DNA of 64,000 bases from Streptosporangium roseum DSM 43021 (GCF_000024865.1 NC_013595.1:4526001-4590000); one strand, 5' to 3'; shown: positions 1 to 8,635, counted from the stretch's first letter. Numbers and translations are program-made. Notes: generated by a model not told the origin, from the letters alone.

Positions 1-5
1 ACGAA

Positions 6-39
6 ACGCCCCATGAGGGCCGGGGCGCTCATGGGGCGT
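6..39. terminator. Hairpin, probable terminator at the window edge
   Basis: Perfect 12-base arms (ACGCCCCATGAG and its reverse complement) enclose a 10-base GC loop. It lies left of the NUDIX gene stop by about 160 bases and could end transcription entering from either side. No T-run follows, as is common in high-GC actinobacteria. Confidence 0.5.
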
Positions 40-202
40 AGACGTTTAGTGCCGATGTGGCGGTCGCCTCCTCGGCGAGAGGCACAACACGGCTCCAGCC
101 GAACGGTATTCCGTGAAGGCGGTAATTTGCGGCCCGGGGGACACAAACCACATCGGCACGATTACTGTAACCGACCTCCGCCGGTAGTTATTCCACATCG
201 GG

Positions 203-823
203 TCACCGGCGTGTCCAGTGCGGCTGGGCGACTCCCGCCACCCGCAGGTCGCGGCCTTTCAGGGCCACTTCGGCGAACTGCCACAGGATCGCCCCGGTGG
301 GGGCGTGGATCACGATCGAGGGGCCCAGCGGCATCTGCAGCAGGCTCCGCCCCTCCTCGTCCGTCCGCCAGCGCGGCACCCCCGGCGCCAGGAACCGCTC
401 CAGCGGCACCCGGTGGACGGAGGCCACCTCGTAGGGGTCGCGGCGGGGGCGCTGCCGCCCGCCGAACGCCACCACCGGAGTGATCACGAATCCGGAGTCG
501 GCGACGAAGTCGTCCAGCAGCCCGGCCACCTCCACGTTCCGGACCGAGGCCTCCTCCTCCAGCTCCCGCAGCGCCGCCGTCACGGCGTCCTCGCCCTCCT
601 CCAGCCTGCCCCCGGGCAGTGCCCACTGCCCGGGGTTGCGGCCGTGGGCGCCCCGCCTGATCACGATCGTGTACGGCCCGCGCCCGTCGTCCTCCAGCAC
701 GCACACGGTCACCGCGGCGTGCCGCAGGCCTTCGGCGAGGGGGAGAGCCCCCTGCCGCCGGAACCCTGCCAGGTTCGCGGTGACGCGGGAGCGGAGCTCG
801 TCCATCGGGGGAAGCAGGGCCAT
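203..823 (-). CDS. NUDIX hydrolase
   Basis: A 206-residue NUDIX-fold protein that should hydrolyse a nucleoside-diphosphate-linked substrate with a divalent metal; the substrate cannot be read from the sequence. The Nudix box lies at about residues 72-94 and keeps Gx5E, x7 and RELxEE (GGRLEEGEDA then RELEEEAS). The usual glycine after the EE pair is serine, a mild deviation. The start is placed at the ATG giving MALLPPMDEL; an ATG six codons later (MDELRSR) is also possible, and upstream in-frame sequence is low-complexity and unlikely to be protein. It is divergent from the acetyltransferase at 1098, with about 270 bases between them that hold both promoters. Confidence 0.8.
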   Translation of the reverse strand: MALLPPMDELRSRVTANLAGFRRQGALPLAEGLRHAAVTVCVLEDDGRGPYTIVIRRGAHGRNPGQWALPGGRLEEGEDAVTAALRELEEEASVRNVEVAGLLDDFVADSGFVITPVVAFGGRQRPRRDPYEVASVHRVPLERFLAPGVPRWRTDEEGRSLLQMPLGPSIVIHAPTGAILWQFAEVALKGRDLRVAGVAQPHWTRR

Positions 824-1097
824 GGCCGCCACGATCGCACACGCGTCCCCCGCCGTGGAGACCGGGCGCCGCGGTCCGGCGGCGCCCCACGAGCGGGCCG
901 GCCGAGGGCGCCGTCCGGGGAGTCCGGGGAGCGGTCCGTCCGGGGACGCCGGTCGAGGAGCGGCAGCCGGAGCGGGCCGGCGGGAGAGGGGGCCGGGGGA
1001 GGGGCGGCTACGGGAGCCGGCCGGTTCCGTATGCTCCCATGACGTACGTCCGGCGCGCGGCCGCCGCCGGAGCCGCCGATCCGGAGGAGGGGCTTCC

Positions 1098-1634
1098 GTG
1101 GAGACCGAACGTCTGATCATGCGCCGGTGGCGGGAGGCCGACCGGCGCCCGTTCGCGGAGCTGAACGCCGACCCCGAGGTGATGGAGCACTTCCCCGCGC
1201 CGCTCACCCGCGAGCAGTCCGACGCCATGGTGGACCGGATCGAGTCGGCGTTCGACGAGCACGGCTACGGGCTCTGGGCGCTGGAGGTGCGTGCGACAGG
1301 GGAGTTCGTCGGTTTCACCGGGCTGGCGTGGCAGACGTTCGAGGCGCACTTCACCCCGGCGCTGGAGGTCGGCTGGCGCCTCGCCCGCTCCGCCTGGGGA
1401 CGGGGCTACGCGAGCGAGGCGGCCAGGGCGGCGATCGGGTACGGCTTCGGCCCGGCGGGGCAGGACGAGATCGTCTCCATGACGGCGGTGGCCAACCTGC
1501 GCTCCCGGGCGGTGATGGAACGCCTCGGCATGACCAGGGATCCGGCCGACGACTTCGACCACCCGCGGGTCCCCGCCGACAGCCGGGTCCGGCCGCACGT
1601 GCTCTACCGTCTCAGCCGCGACGCCTGGCGATGA
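1098..1634 (+). CDS. GNAT N-acetyltransferase, RimJ/RimL type
   Basis: A 178-residue acetyltransferase of the RimJ/RimL-like GNAT family, expected to move acetyl from acetyl-CoA to an amine on a protein or small molecule. It begins METERLIMRRWREAD, the usual start of this family. The acetyl-CoA loop is seen in SAWGRGYASEAARA, followed by the conserved N-x-x-S-x-x-V-M-E-R-L-G motif. The start is a GTG preceded by GGAGGAGG at 1083-1090, which rules out the longer upstream reading frame. Its 3' end overlaps the convergent TetR gene by 23 bases. Confidence 0.85.
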   Translation: METERLIMRRWREADRRPFAELNADPEVMEHFPAPLTREQSDAMVDRIESAFDEHGYGLWALEVRATGEFVGFTGLAWQTFEAHFTPALEVGWRLARSAWGRGYASEAARAAIGYGFGPAGQDEIVSMTAVANLRSRAVMERLGMTRDPADDFDHPRVPADSRVRPHVLYRLSRDAWR

Positions 1635-2373
1635 GCATCTCGACGCCGTCGAGCAGCCGTTCCAGGCCGAACTCGAAGAGGTGCTCGGGCGGGACGTAGG
1701 CGGCCTGGTAGGTCTCGCCCACGGCCCCGCCGACCTTGACGGCCGTCGGATAGACGGCCGGGTTGAAGATCCTCTCGAAGACCGGCCGGTGGGCCTGCCA
1801 CCACTGCTCGTCGGTGACGCCGGTCTCCTGCTCGGCCCGTGAGGCCGCCACCGCACCGCGCACGGTGCTGTGCACGTGACCCAGGACCAGGCTGAGCACC
1901 GATTCCATCTCGACCTCGGTCAGGCCGGTGCCGGCGATCGTCCTGAGCTCGTAGTCGTACTTCGCCATGAGGTTGGGGCCCAGGGGCGGGCGCCCGGTGT
2001 CGACCTGGAGCATCCACGGATGGCGGCGGCACAGCTCCCAGTTCTCCCGGGCGACGAGCACGAGCCGGGCCCGCCAGCCCCCGGAGACGTCCCGGGGGCG
2101 GGCCGTCTCGCCGTACACGGTGTCGAGCATGACGTCGAGCAGCTCGGCCTTGCCGGGCACGTAGGTGTAGAGGGACATGGTGCCGACCCCGAGCCGCTCG
2201 GCGACCCGGCGCATCGACAGCGCGGCCAGCCCCTCGGTGTCGGCGATCTCGATCCCGGCCCGCACGATCCGGTCCACGCTCAGGTCGGGCTTGCCCTTGC
2301 GGCTGGCCCGCTCACTGGTCCGCCAGAGCAGCGCCAGGCTGCGCGCCGGATCCCCCTTGCTGCTGTGTTCCAT
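1612..2373 (-). CDS. TetR family regulator with TetR_C-type ligand domain
   Basis: A 253-residue repressor. An N-terminal extension of about 30 residues precedes the helix-turn-helix (residues about 30-75, with AERLGVGTMSLYTYVPGKAE). The C-terminal half, with long helices and an HVHSTVRGA stretch, resembles the TetR_C domain that binds drugs. It lies 17 bases downstream of the recombinase stop in the same direction and is probably co-transcribed with it. No efflux gene is adjacent, so its target is unknown. Confidence 0.85.
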   Translation of the reverse strand: MEHSSKGDPARSLALLWRTSERASRKGKPDLSVDRIVRAGIEIADTEGLAALSMRRVAERLGVGTMSLYTYVPGKAELLDVMLDTVYGETARPRDVSGGWRARLVLVARENWELCRRHPWMLQVDTGRPPLGPNLMAKYDYELRTIAGTGLTEVEMESVLSLVLGHVHSTVRGAVAASRAEQETGVTDEQWWQAHRPVFERIFNPAVYPTAVKVGGAVGETYQAAYVPPEHLFEFGLERLLDGVEMLIARRRG

Positions 2374-2390
2374 CGGGGTGAGCCTATCGG

Positions 2391-3383
2391 TCACAGCGGC
2401 TTGGGGGCGGGCAGGGTGATCCTGTCGACCGCCTCGCGGCGGCGGCGCTCGGGGCGCCGGTCGTAGCGGGCCGTGGTGGCCGGTGAGGAGTGGCCGACGA
2501 GCGCCTGGGCGGTGGCCAGGTCCACGCCGGCGTCGAGCAGCTCGCCGATGAAGGTGCGTCGGAAGTCGTGCGGGGTGCGCGGCATGGCTCCCGCCTCGGC
2601 CAGCCGCCTGGCCAGGATGTCGGCGATCGCCTGCCCCGTCATGGGCGCGGGCCCGCCGTCCCTGACCCGGAGCCGCCCGGAGGCGCCGATGGGGGAGAAC
2701 AGCGCCCCCGCCGGACGCCCCCGTACGGCCAGCCAGCGCTCCAGCCGGCCGACGGCCTCGGTGGTGAGATAGACCATCCGCTCCTTGTCGCGCTTGCCGC
2801 GCACCCGCAGCGAGCGCGATCCGGGGTCGTAGTCGCCCAGCGTCATCCCGGCGATCTCGGCGCGGCGGCAGCCGGTGGAGTAGAGCACCGCCAGCAGGGC
2901 GGCGTCGCGGGTCCCGGCGGGGGAGTCGTCGCGGTCGCACGCGGCCAGCGCGGCGCCCACGACCTCCGGCGGGACGTGCTGGCCGGTGGGCAGGCGGGTG
3001 TGCTCGACGGTCGGCAGGTCGGCGGCGCGCTGGTACTCCTCGGCGGTCATCTGGCCGAGCCGCCAGGCCTCGCGCAGCACCCTGCGCAGCGCGACCAGGT
3101 GCTTGTTGACGTAGGCGGGCGACCAGCCGCGCTCGGTCATCAGGGCGCGGATGCGCACGGTGTGCTCGTAGCGGAGGAGGTGCCAGGGCCGGCCCGCCCC
3201 GGAGGAGACCTCGTCACCGGAGACGAGGGCGGCCAGGCGGTCCAGGCAGCCGCGCATGGCGCGGCGGGACTCGGCGCTGGACAGGGAGTCGAGGTAGACC
3301 TGGTAGGGGTCCCGCGCGGGCTCGACGGGGGTCCGGGGCGACTCGGGTACGGCTGGCACGTTCACGCCGCCGACCCTATCCAC
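2391..3383 (-). CDS. Tyrosine recombinase / phage-type integrase
   Basis: A 330-residue site-specific recombinase with an N-terminal SAM-like core-binding domain (about residues 25-125) and a C-terminal catalytic domain. All catalytic positions are visible: R173 in TGCRRAE, K197 in RGKRDKE, H272 and R275 in PHDFRRTF, H298 in VGHSS and the nucleophile Y307 in TTARYDRR. The protein should be catalytically competent. Its size and core resemble XerC/D and phage integrases. No excisionase, tRNA or att duplication is visible next to it, so it may be a domesticated or stranded integrase. A short promoter region is shared with the MOSC gene to the right. Confidence 0.9.
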   Translation of the reverse strand: MDRVGGVNVPAVPESPRTPVEPARDPYQVYLDSLSSAESRRAMRGCLDRLAALVSGDEVSSGAGRPWHLLRYEHTVRIRALMTERGWSPAYVNKHLVALRRVLREAWRLGQMTAEEYQRAADLPTVEHTRLPTGQHVPPEVVGAALAACDRDDSPAGTRDAALLAVLYSTGCRRAEIAGMTLGDYDPGSRSLRVRGKRDKERMVYLTTEAVGRLERWLAVRGRPAGALFSPIGASGRLRVRDGGPAPMTGQAIADILARRLAEAGAMPRTPHDFRRTFIGELLDAGVDLATAQALVGHSSPATTARYDRRPERRRREAVDRITLPAPKPL

Positions 3384-3471
3384 TCTTGTTAATCTACATC
3401 GTAAAGGCGTCCGGCTGGATAAAAACGATCATGAACATGCGGGCCACGCGGGAACGGGGCAGGATCATCTC

Positions 3472-4017
3472 ATGACGGACGGACGAGTGACGGCGGTGAG
3501 CCTCAGCGCCACGCACACCTTCGGCAAGACCCGCCGGCCGGGCATCCGGCTGCTGGCCGGGCTCGGCGTCGAAGGCGACGCGCACCTCGGGGTGACGGTG
3601 AGGCACCGGTCCCGGGTGGCCCAGGATCCGACCCAGCCCAACCTGCGCCAGGTGCACCTGATCCCCGCCGAGCTCCACGACGAGCTGGAGGGCGCGGGAT
3701 TCTCCGTGGCGGCTGGGCAGCTGGGGGAGAACATCACCACCCGGGGCGTCGACCTGCTGGGCCTCCCGGTGGGGGCGCTGCTGCGGCTGGGCGGCGTGGC
3801 GACGGTCGAGATCACGGGACTGCGCAACCCCTGCCTGCAGATCGACGCCTTCCGGCCGGGCCTGCTCCGGCAGGTGGTGGGCCGGGACGAGGCCGGCCGG
3901 CTGATCCGCAGGGCCGGGGTGATGGGCGTGGTGGTCGCCGGCGGCGAGGTGCGGCCCGGCGACGCGATCGAGGTCGAGCTGCCGCCGCCGCCGCACCGGC
4001 CCCTGGACCGGGTCTAG
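3472..4017 (+). CDS. MOSC domain-containing protein
   Basis: A 181-residue single-domain MOSC protein, the fold that carries sulfur in molybdenum-cofactor sulfurases and YiiM-like enzymes. The motif GLGVEGDAHLG near the N-terminus, GQLGENITTRG in the middle and the conserved cysteine in GLRNPCLQID are all present. There is no pyridoxal-phosphate sulfurase partner next to it. Stand-alone MOSC proteins are linked to reduction of N-hydroxylated compounds or to sulfur transfer, and the exact role here is unknown. Confidence 0.85.
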   Translation: MTDGRVTAVSLSATHTFGKTRRPGIRLLAGLGVEGDAHLGVTVRHRSRVAQDPTQPNLRQVHLIPAELHDELEGAGFSVAAGQLGENITTRGVDLLGLPVGALLRLGGVATVEITGLRNPCLQIDAFRPGLLRQVVGRDEAGRLIRRAGVMGVVVAGGEVRPGDAIEVELPPPPHRPLDRV

Positions 4018-4065
4018 CCTGGCCGCTCGATGTCCGCAGGGCCGCTCTGTGATTGGGTGGGCGCA

Positions 4066-4863
4066 ATGGACACCTCATCGCGGGCTCCGGCCTACCTTCG
4101 CGCCTATGACGAGCAGCTACGGGCCAGGCCGGTGCCCGGCCGTACGGCCGAGAGGGTCGGGCCGGTGCTCCGGGTCGTCTCCGACGGGTACGGGCAGGGA
4201 TTCCTGACCTACCGGGATCTGGGCGGGCTGGACGGCGCCGAGCTGGATGCGTTCATCGCGGGTCAGCGTGACTTCTTCACCGGGATCGGCCGGCCGGTGG
4301 AGTGGAAGTACCACGGCTACGACCGGCCGGTGGACCTGCCCGAGCGACTGACGGCGGCCGGGTTCGAGGCCGAGGAGCAGGAGACCGTCATGGTCGGGGA
4401 GGCGGCCGCGCTGGCCACGTCCCCCGTGCTCCCGGAGGGGGTCCGGCTGCGGGAGGTGACCGGGCGGGCCGATCTGGAGCGGATCCGGGAGATGGAGGAG
4501 CTGGTCTGGGAGGCCGACCGGAGCTGGCTGCCCGACCTCCTGGAGCGCGACATCGCCGGACCCGGCGACCGGTGCGCGGTGGTGGTGGCCGAAGCGGGCG
4601 AGCGGGTGGTGTGCGCGGCGTGGATGCGCTTCCACGAGGGCACGGACTTCGTCTCGCTGTGGGGTGGCTCGACGCTGAAGGAGTGGCGGGGGCGGGGAAT
4701 CTACCGGGCGATGGTGGCCTATCGGACGGGGCTGGCGGTAGCGCGGGGGTTCCGGCTGGTGCAGGTGGACGCCTCCGATGACAGCCGCCCGATCCTGGCC
4801 AGGCTGGGTCTGGAGGCGATCGCGACGACGACGCCTTACGTGTGGGTGCCGCCGACCGTCTGA
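4066..4863 (+). CDS. GNAT acetyltransferase with N-terminal extension
   Basis: A 265-residue protein with a C-terminal GNAT fold. The N-terminal half is a degenerate GNAT-like region. The C-terminal half has the acetyl-CoA site in LKEWRGRGIYRAMVAYR and the strand-helix AVARGFRLVQVDASDDSRP that ends in a GLEAIATTTPYVW signature. The ATG giving MDTSSRAP is preferred over an ATG 12 codons upstream because the residues between (DWVGA) look unlike family starts, but neither has a strong ribosome-binding site. The substrate is unknown. Confidence 0.75.
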   Translation: MDTSSRAPAYLRAYDEQLRARPVPGRTAERVGPVLRVVSDGYGQGFLTYRDLGGLDGAELDAFIAGQRDFFTGIGRPVEWKYHGYDRPVDLPERLTAAGFEAEEQETVMVGEAAALATSPVLPEGVRLREVTGRADLERIREMEELVWEADRSWLPDLLERDIAGPGDRCAVVVAEAGERVVCAAWMRFHEGTDFVSLWGGSTLKEWRGRGIYRAMVAYRTGLAVARGFRLVQVDASDDSRPILARLGLEAIATTTPYVWVPPTV

Positions 4864-4894
4864 CCGGGTGAGGCGACCGGACCGAGTGGGACAA

Positions 4895-4990
4895 CCGGTC
4901 CGGATGGCCGGGTGGGATGACCGGTCCGGATGGCCGGGTGGGATGACCGGTCCGGATGGCCGGGTGGGATGACCGGTCCGGATGGGATGA
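4895..4990. repeat. 26-bp tandem repeat, about 3.7 copies
   Basis: Three identical copies of a 26-base unit beginning CCGGTCCGGATGGCCGG sit head to tail at 4895-4920, 4921-4946 and 4947-4972. A fourth copy with 8 bases missing runs to 4990, and decayed copies follow to about 5015. It lies in the 390-base gap between the acetyltransferase and the AlkZ-like gene. No gene is seen in the rest of that gap except the promoter region before 5254. Confidence 0.9.
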
Positions 4991-5190
4991 CGGGTTCGGG
5001 CCGGATGGGACGACGCGTTTGCCGAGCCGGTCGCGGATCCGGCTCGGCCGCTCGACGCGGTCGTCGAGGGCGCTCGGACGCTCCCGGGTGACGCGCGCGG
5101 CCTCGGTACGCGGGCCGCCGTCGATGTCCGCCGGCCGGGGACGGTGGACGTCGACCTTCACGTCAAGGTCGAGTCCCGGCCTCCCGATTA

Positions 5191-5219
5191 TTGGGAACAG
5201 ACTATTCCATTCTGATATT
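5191..5219 (+). promoter_or_regulatory. Possible sigma-70-type promoter for the AlkZ-like gene
   Basis: TTGGGA and GATATT are separated by 17 bases, each matching 4 of 6 consensus positions. Transcription would start near 5226, leaving a leader of about 28 bases with GAGAGG before the ATG at 5254. The surrounding bases are AT-rich for this genome. Confidence 0.4.
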
Positions 5220-5253
5220 CTGGTGTCCGGCGGAATCCGGTGAGAGGACACAC

Positions 5254-6351
5254 ATGCCCGAGGTGCTCAGCAGGCGCGCGCTCAACCGAGCCACCCTGGA
5301 CCGGCAGCTGCTGCTGACCCGGGCGGAGCTGTCGGCTTTCGACGCGATCCGGCACCTGTACGGCATGCAGGCCCAGGCGCCGAACCCGCCCTACATCGGG
5401 CTGTGGAGCCGCCTGGCCAGGTTCGGCCACGAGGACCTGGCCGGTCTGCTGCACGGGCGCAGGGTGGTGCGACTGGTCCTGATGCGTTCCACCATCCACC
5501 TGGTCACCGCGGACGACTGCCTGGCCCTGCGCCCGCTGCTCCAGCCGATGCTGGCGCGGGCCCTGCGGGGGAGCGCGCGCGGCAAGGGGCTGGCCGGGCT
5601 CGACCTGGACGAGCTGGCCGCCGCGGGCCGGGCCCTGGTGGACGAGACCCCGCTCACCTTCCGCGAGCTCGGGGAGCGGCTGCGGGAGCGGTGGCCGGAG
5701 CGCCCCGCGGCCGACCTGGTCAACGGCGTGCGCAACACGGTGGCGCTGGTGCAGGTCCCGCCCAGGGGCATCTGGGGGGTAGGCGGGTTGCCCGCCCACA
5801 CCAGCGCCGAGGCCTGGCTGGGCCGACCCCTGGACGGGCGGGCCTCCCTGGAGGAGATGGTCCGCCGCTATCTGGCCGCCTACGGTCCCGCCACGGTGAT
5901 GGACATCCAGCAGTGGTCGGGCCTGACCCGGCTCGGCGAGGTCGTCGGGGGCATGAGGCTGCCGCGCTTCGTGACCGAGGAGGGCGCGGAGCTGGTGGAT
6001 CTGCCGGAGGCCTCCCGGCCCGGCCCGGACACCCCCGCCCCGGTCCGCTACCTGTCGGAGTTCGACAACATGCTGCTGTCGTTCGGCGAGCGGACCCGGA
6101 CCCGGATCATGGCGGACGAGTATCGCGCGAGGGTCTTCACGGTCAACGGCATCATCAAGGCGACGGTGCTGGTGGACGGGTTCGTGCGGGGCCTGTGGAA
6201 GGTGGTCCGGAAGCGGGACGAGGCGGTGCTCGAAGTGGAGCTGTTCCAGCCGGTGTCGGCGCTGGAGCGGGCGGAGCTGGAGCGGGAGGGAATGCGCATG
6301 CTGGACTTCGCCGCCGCGCCCGCGAAGATCCGGGACATCCGTTTCAGCTGA
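5254..6351 (+). CDS. AlkZ-like winged-helix DNA-binding protein (HTH_42), QxQ type
   Basis: A 365-residue protein of the HTH_42/AlkZ-like superfamily, the fold of DNA glycosylases such as AlkZ and E. coli YcaQ (AlkX), which remove bulky or crosslinked adducts. Its catalytic-position motif reads QAQ in YGMQAQAPNPP, matching the Q-x-Q of AlkZ rather than the Q-x-D of YcaQ. The middle carries the tandem winged-helix signature (TFRELGERLRERWP and RRYLAAYGPATVMDIQQWSGL), and the C-terminal beta barrel includes LSEFDNMLLSF. The start is the ATG after GAGAGG; an upstream in-frame TTG lacks a site. In producers such proteins protect against genotoxins, but activity is unproven here. A paralogue lies at 27052-28221. 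Confidence 0.85.
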   Translation: MPEVLSRRALNRATLDRQLLLTRAELSAFDAIRHLYGMQAQAPNPPYIGLWSRLARFGHEDLAGLLHGRRVVRLVLMRSTIHLVTADDCLALRPLLQPMLARALRGSARGKGLAGLDLDELAAAGRALVDETPLTFRELGERLRERWPERPAADLVNGVRNTVALVQVPPRGIWGVGGLPAHTSAEAWLGRPLDGRASLEEMVRRYLAAYGPATVMDIQQWSGLTRLGEVVGGMRLPRFVTEEGAELVDLPEASRPGPDTPAPVRYLSEFDNMLLSFGERTRTRIMADEYRARVFTVNGIIKATVLVDGFVRGLWKVVRKRDEAVLEVELFQPVSALERAELEREGMRMLDFAAAPAKIRDIRFS

Positions 6352-6419
6352 CCGCCCCGCGGAGAGCCCGGACGGGCGCTGCGACCCGGCGCGAGCCGGC
6401 GCGGAGCTGTCCGCGGGTG

Positions 6420-7001
6420 TCACCGATAGGAGTCGATGAGCCGGGCGAGGTGCCGCCCGGCGATCTCCAGTGGTGCCTCACTCTGTGAGACCTGCGCGGA
6501 CATCTCCGCGCCCTCCAGTGTGTTGATCACCGTGTGGGCGAGATCGTGCGCGACGTCCTCGTCGAAGCCGGATCGGCGGAGTTTGTCGCGGACCAGGCCG
6601 CGCCAGTTCTCGAAGGCTTCCTCGGCGGCCCGCTGGATGTCGGGGAGGCGCCCCGCGCTCTCCAGTGCCGTGGTGGTGACGGGGCAGCCGTCGAGCCAGC
6701 CGGAGTCGCGCAGACCCGTGGACAGGTCGCGGGCGCAGACGATGATCGCCGCAGCCGGATCGTCGATGCGGCCGAGCACCGTGCGCAGGAGCTCGGTGAA
6801 CTCCCGGTCCCCGTGGCGGACGGCTTCGACCGCCAGCTCCCGCTTCCCGCCGGGGAAGAAGTGGTAGACCGAGCCGAGCGTGGCCTCGGCCTCCCGGGAG
6901 ATCTCCTTGAGGCCGGTCGCCTCGTATCCCTGCCGCTGCATCAGCCGGGAGGTCGCCCGGATGATCCGCTCCCGGGTGCCGAGCTCGTGCTTGGTCGCCA
7001 T
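6420..7001 (-). CDS. TetR family regulator, probable repressor of the imine reductase gene
   Basis: A 193-residue TetR protein with the helix-turn-helix at about residues 10-55 (LKEISREAEATLGSVYHFFPGGK). The C-terminal domain holds the motif GWLDGCPVTTTALES typical of the LmrA/YxaF-like TetR subgroup. It is divergent from the oxidoreductase at 7096, and the 94 bases between them carry three copies of a 16-base element. It probably controls both itself and that gene. Confidence 0.88.
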   Translation of the reverse strand: MATKHELGTRERIIRATSRLMQRQGYEATGLKEISREAEATLGSVYHFFPGGKRELAVEAVRHGDREFTELLRTVLGRIDDPAAAIIVCARDLSTGLRDSGWLDGCPVTTTALESAGRLPDIQRAAEEAFENWRGLVRDKLRRSGFDEDVAHDLAHTVINTLEGAEMSAQVSQSEAPLEIAGRHLARLIDSYR

Positions 7002-7018
7002 CTCCTCAGCTTAGTGAA

Positions 7019-7076
7019 TAGAGCGCTCGTTCTATCGCATGCTAGTGTCCTCGTTCTAAGTAGAGCGTTCGTTTTA
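7019..7076. promoter_or_regulatory. Three near-repeats of a 16-bp operator between TetR and reductase
   Basis: Elements at 7019-7034 (TAGAGCGCTCGTTCTA), 7043-7058 (TAGTGTCCTCGTTCTA) and 7061-7076 (TAGAGCGTTCGTTTTA) share TAG at the left and a CGTT(C/T)TA-like right half, and each is a partial palindrome. They cover the divergent promoters. A TetR dimer pair binding here would repress both genes. Confidence 0.6.
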
Positions 7077-7095
7077 GTGCGTGGAGGAGAGATCG

Positions 7096-7959
7096 ATGAA
7101 CACGAAGTCCGTGACTGTGATCGGCCTGGGTCCCATGGGGCAGGCGATGGCCGACGCCTACCTGGACGGCGGCTACGAGGTGACCGTGTGGAACCGTACG
7201 GCCGCCCGGGCCGACCGGCTGGTGGCCCGCGGCGCCCGGCGCGCGCCGACCGTCGAGGCCGCGCTGACCGCCAACGACCTGGTGGTGCTGAGCCTGACCG
7301 ACTATGACGCGATGTACGCCATCCTGGAGCAGGCCCCCTCCGCCGCCCTGGCCGGCCGTACCGTGGCCAACCTCACCTCCGACACCCCCGAGAAGGCGCG
7401 TCAGGCGGCGGCGTGGTTGGCCGAGCGCGGCGCCGTACAGATCACCGGTGGGGTCCAGGTGCCGCCCCCGGGGATCGGCAAGCCGGGGGCCACGACCTAC
7501 TACAGCGGTCCCGAGGACGCGATCGAGGCCCACCGGCCCGCCCTGGAGGTGCTGACGGAGATCGACCACCTCGGCGAAGACCCGGGGCTGGCGGCGCTGT
7601 TCTACCAGATCGGGATGGACATGTTCTGGACGGGCATCCTGAGCTACGTGCACGCCCAGGCGGTGGCCGAAGCCAACGGCATCTCGGCGGAGCGGTTCCT
7701 CCCCAACGCCGTGAAGACCATGGACTTCCGCTACTTCCTGGAGTTCTACGCCCCGCGCATCGCCGCGGGCAACCACGAGGGGGACGTGGACCGGCTGGCC
7801 ATGGGCGTGGCCAGCATGGAACACGTTCTGCACACTGTGGAGGCGTCCGGCGTGGACGGCTCCCTGCCGGCGGCCGTCCTGGACGTCTTCCGCCGCGGCG
7901 TCGCCGCAGGGCACGGCCAGGACAGCCTCACCAGCCTGATCAAGGTGCTGAAGCGGTGA
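7096..7959 (+). CDS. Imine reductase-like NAD(P)-dependent oxidoreductase
   Basis: A 287-residue enzyme with an N-terminal Rossmann domain (GLGPMG at residues 10-15, then VWNRTAARAD, which suggests NADPH) and a C-terminal helical dimerisation domain. The order and the motif FYQIGMDMFWTGILSYVHAQA match the imine reductase family rather than beta-hydroxyacid dehydrogenases, which would have a catalytic lysine here. Asp175 in QIGMD lies about where imine reductases carry their Asp or Tyr proton donor; this placement is inferred. GGAGGAGA precedes the ATG by five bases. Regulation by the divergent TetR protein is likely. Confidence 0.8.
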   Translation: MNTKSVTVIGLGPMGQAMADAYLDGGYEVTVWNRTAARADRLVARGARRAPTVEAALTANDLVVLSLTDYDAMYAILEQAPSAALAGRTVANLTSDTPEKARQAAAWLAERGAVQITGGVQVPPPGIGKPGATTYYSGPEDAIEAHRPALEVLTEIDHLGEDPGLAALFYQIGMDMFWTGILSYVHAQAVAEANGISAERFLPNAVKTMDFRYFLEFYAPRIAAGNHEGDVDRLAMGVASMEHVLHTVEASGVDGSLPAAVLDVFRRGVAAGHGQDSLTSLIKVLKR

Positions 7960-8007
7960 CCGGGACAGCCGGTCGGCGATCCCGTCCGGCTCCGCCGTGC
8001 ACCGTCC

Positions 8008-8634
8008 TCAGGGGGCCTCGCGCGGGCGGCTGAGCGCTCCCGCGAGCGCGGCGGCGAGCGCGACCCGGGCGGCGTCGTCGGCGGTGGTCTCGTCGACGGG
8101 TTCGGCGGTGATCAGCAGCCGGAAGTAGATCGGCGCGGCGAGGGTCTTGAGGAGCTCGTCGGGGTCGGTGCCGGCGGGCAGCTCGCCGCGCTCGACGGCG
8201 CGGGCGATGACCGGCCGCGCCCTCTGGAGGCGGTCGTCGAAGAGACGGCGCCGGAGCTCGGCGATCTCCGGCACGCGGACGGCGTCGGAGAGCATCGTGG
8301 CGACGACGGCCTGGCCGGTCGCGCCGGTCATCGTCCTGACCAGCGAGCGCGCGAGCTCGCGCAGGTCCGTCTCGACGGCACGGGTGTCGGGGACGGGGAT
8401 GTCGGCCGCCATGTGCTCGCTCAGCGCGTCGACGACCAGGCTCTCGCGGTCCTTCCAGCGCCGGTAGACCGTGGTCTTGTGGACCCCCGCCCGATGGGCG
8501 ACGTTGTCGACGGTCAGCGCCGCGTAGCCGCCCCCGGTCAGCTCGGCGAGCGTCGCGGCGAGGACGGCTGCGCGGACCTTCGGGCCACGGCCGACGGGGT
8601 GCGCGTGATCCGAGGGGGAGGGACCGGACTCCAA
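8008..8634 (-). CDS. TetR family regulator of a LysE-type exporter
   Basis: A 208-residue TetR protein. The helix-turn-helix lies at about residues 20-65, with VAHRAGVHKTTVYRRWKDRESL, and the C-terminal domain is of the AcrR-like type (TLAAPIYFRLLITAEPVD). It is divergent from the LysE gene at 8799. Two copies of a 15-base palindrome lie between them, the first touching its own start region, so autorepression plus control of the exporter is likely. Confidence 0.88.
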   Translation of the reverse strand: MESGPSPSDHAHPVGRGPKVRAAVLAATLAELTGGGYAALTVDNVAHRAGVHKTTVYRRWKDRESLVVDALSEHMAADIPVPDTRAVETDLRELARSLVRTMTGATGQAVVATMLSDAVRVPEIAELRRRLFDDRLQRARPVIARAVERGELPAGTDPDELLKTLAAPIYFRLLITAEPVDETTADDAARVALAAALAGALSRPREAP

Positions 8635-8635
8635 C

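Noticed and set aside
5194..5210. SOS (LexA) box before the AlkZ-like gene
   Set aside because: GGAACAGACTATTCC lacks the GAAC-N4-GTTC spacing and second half-site of actinobacterial LexA boxes.
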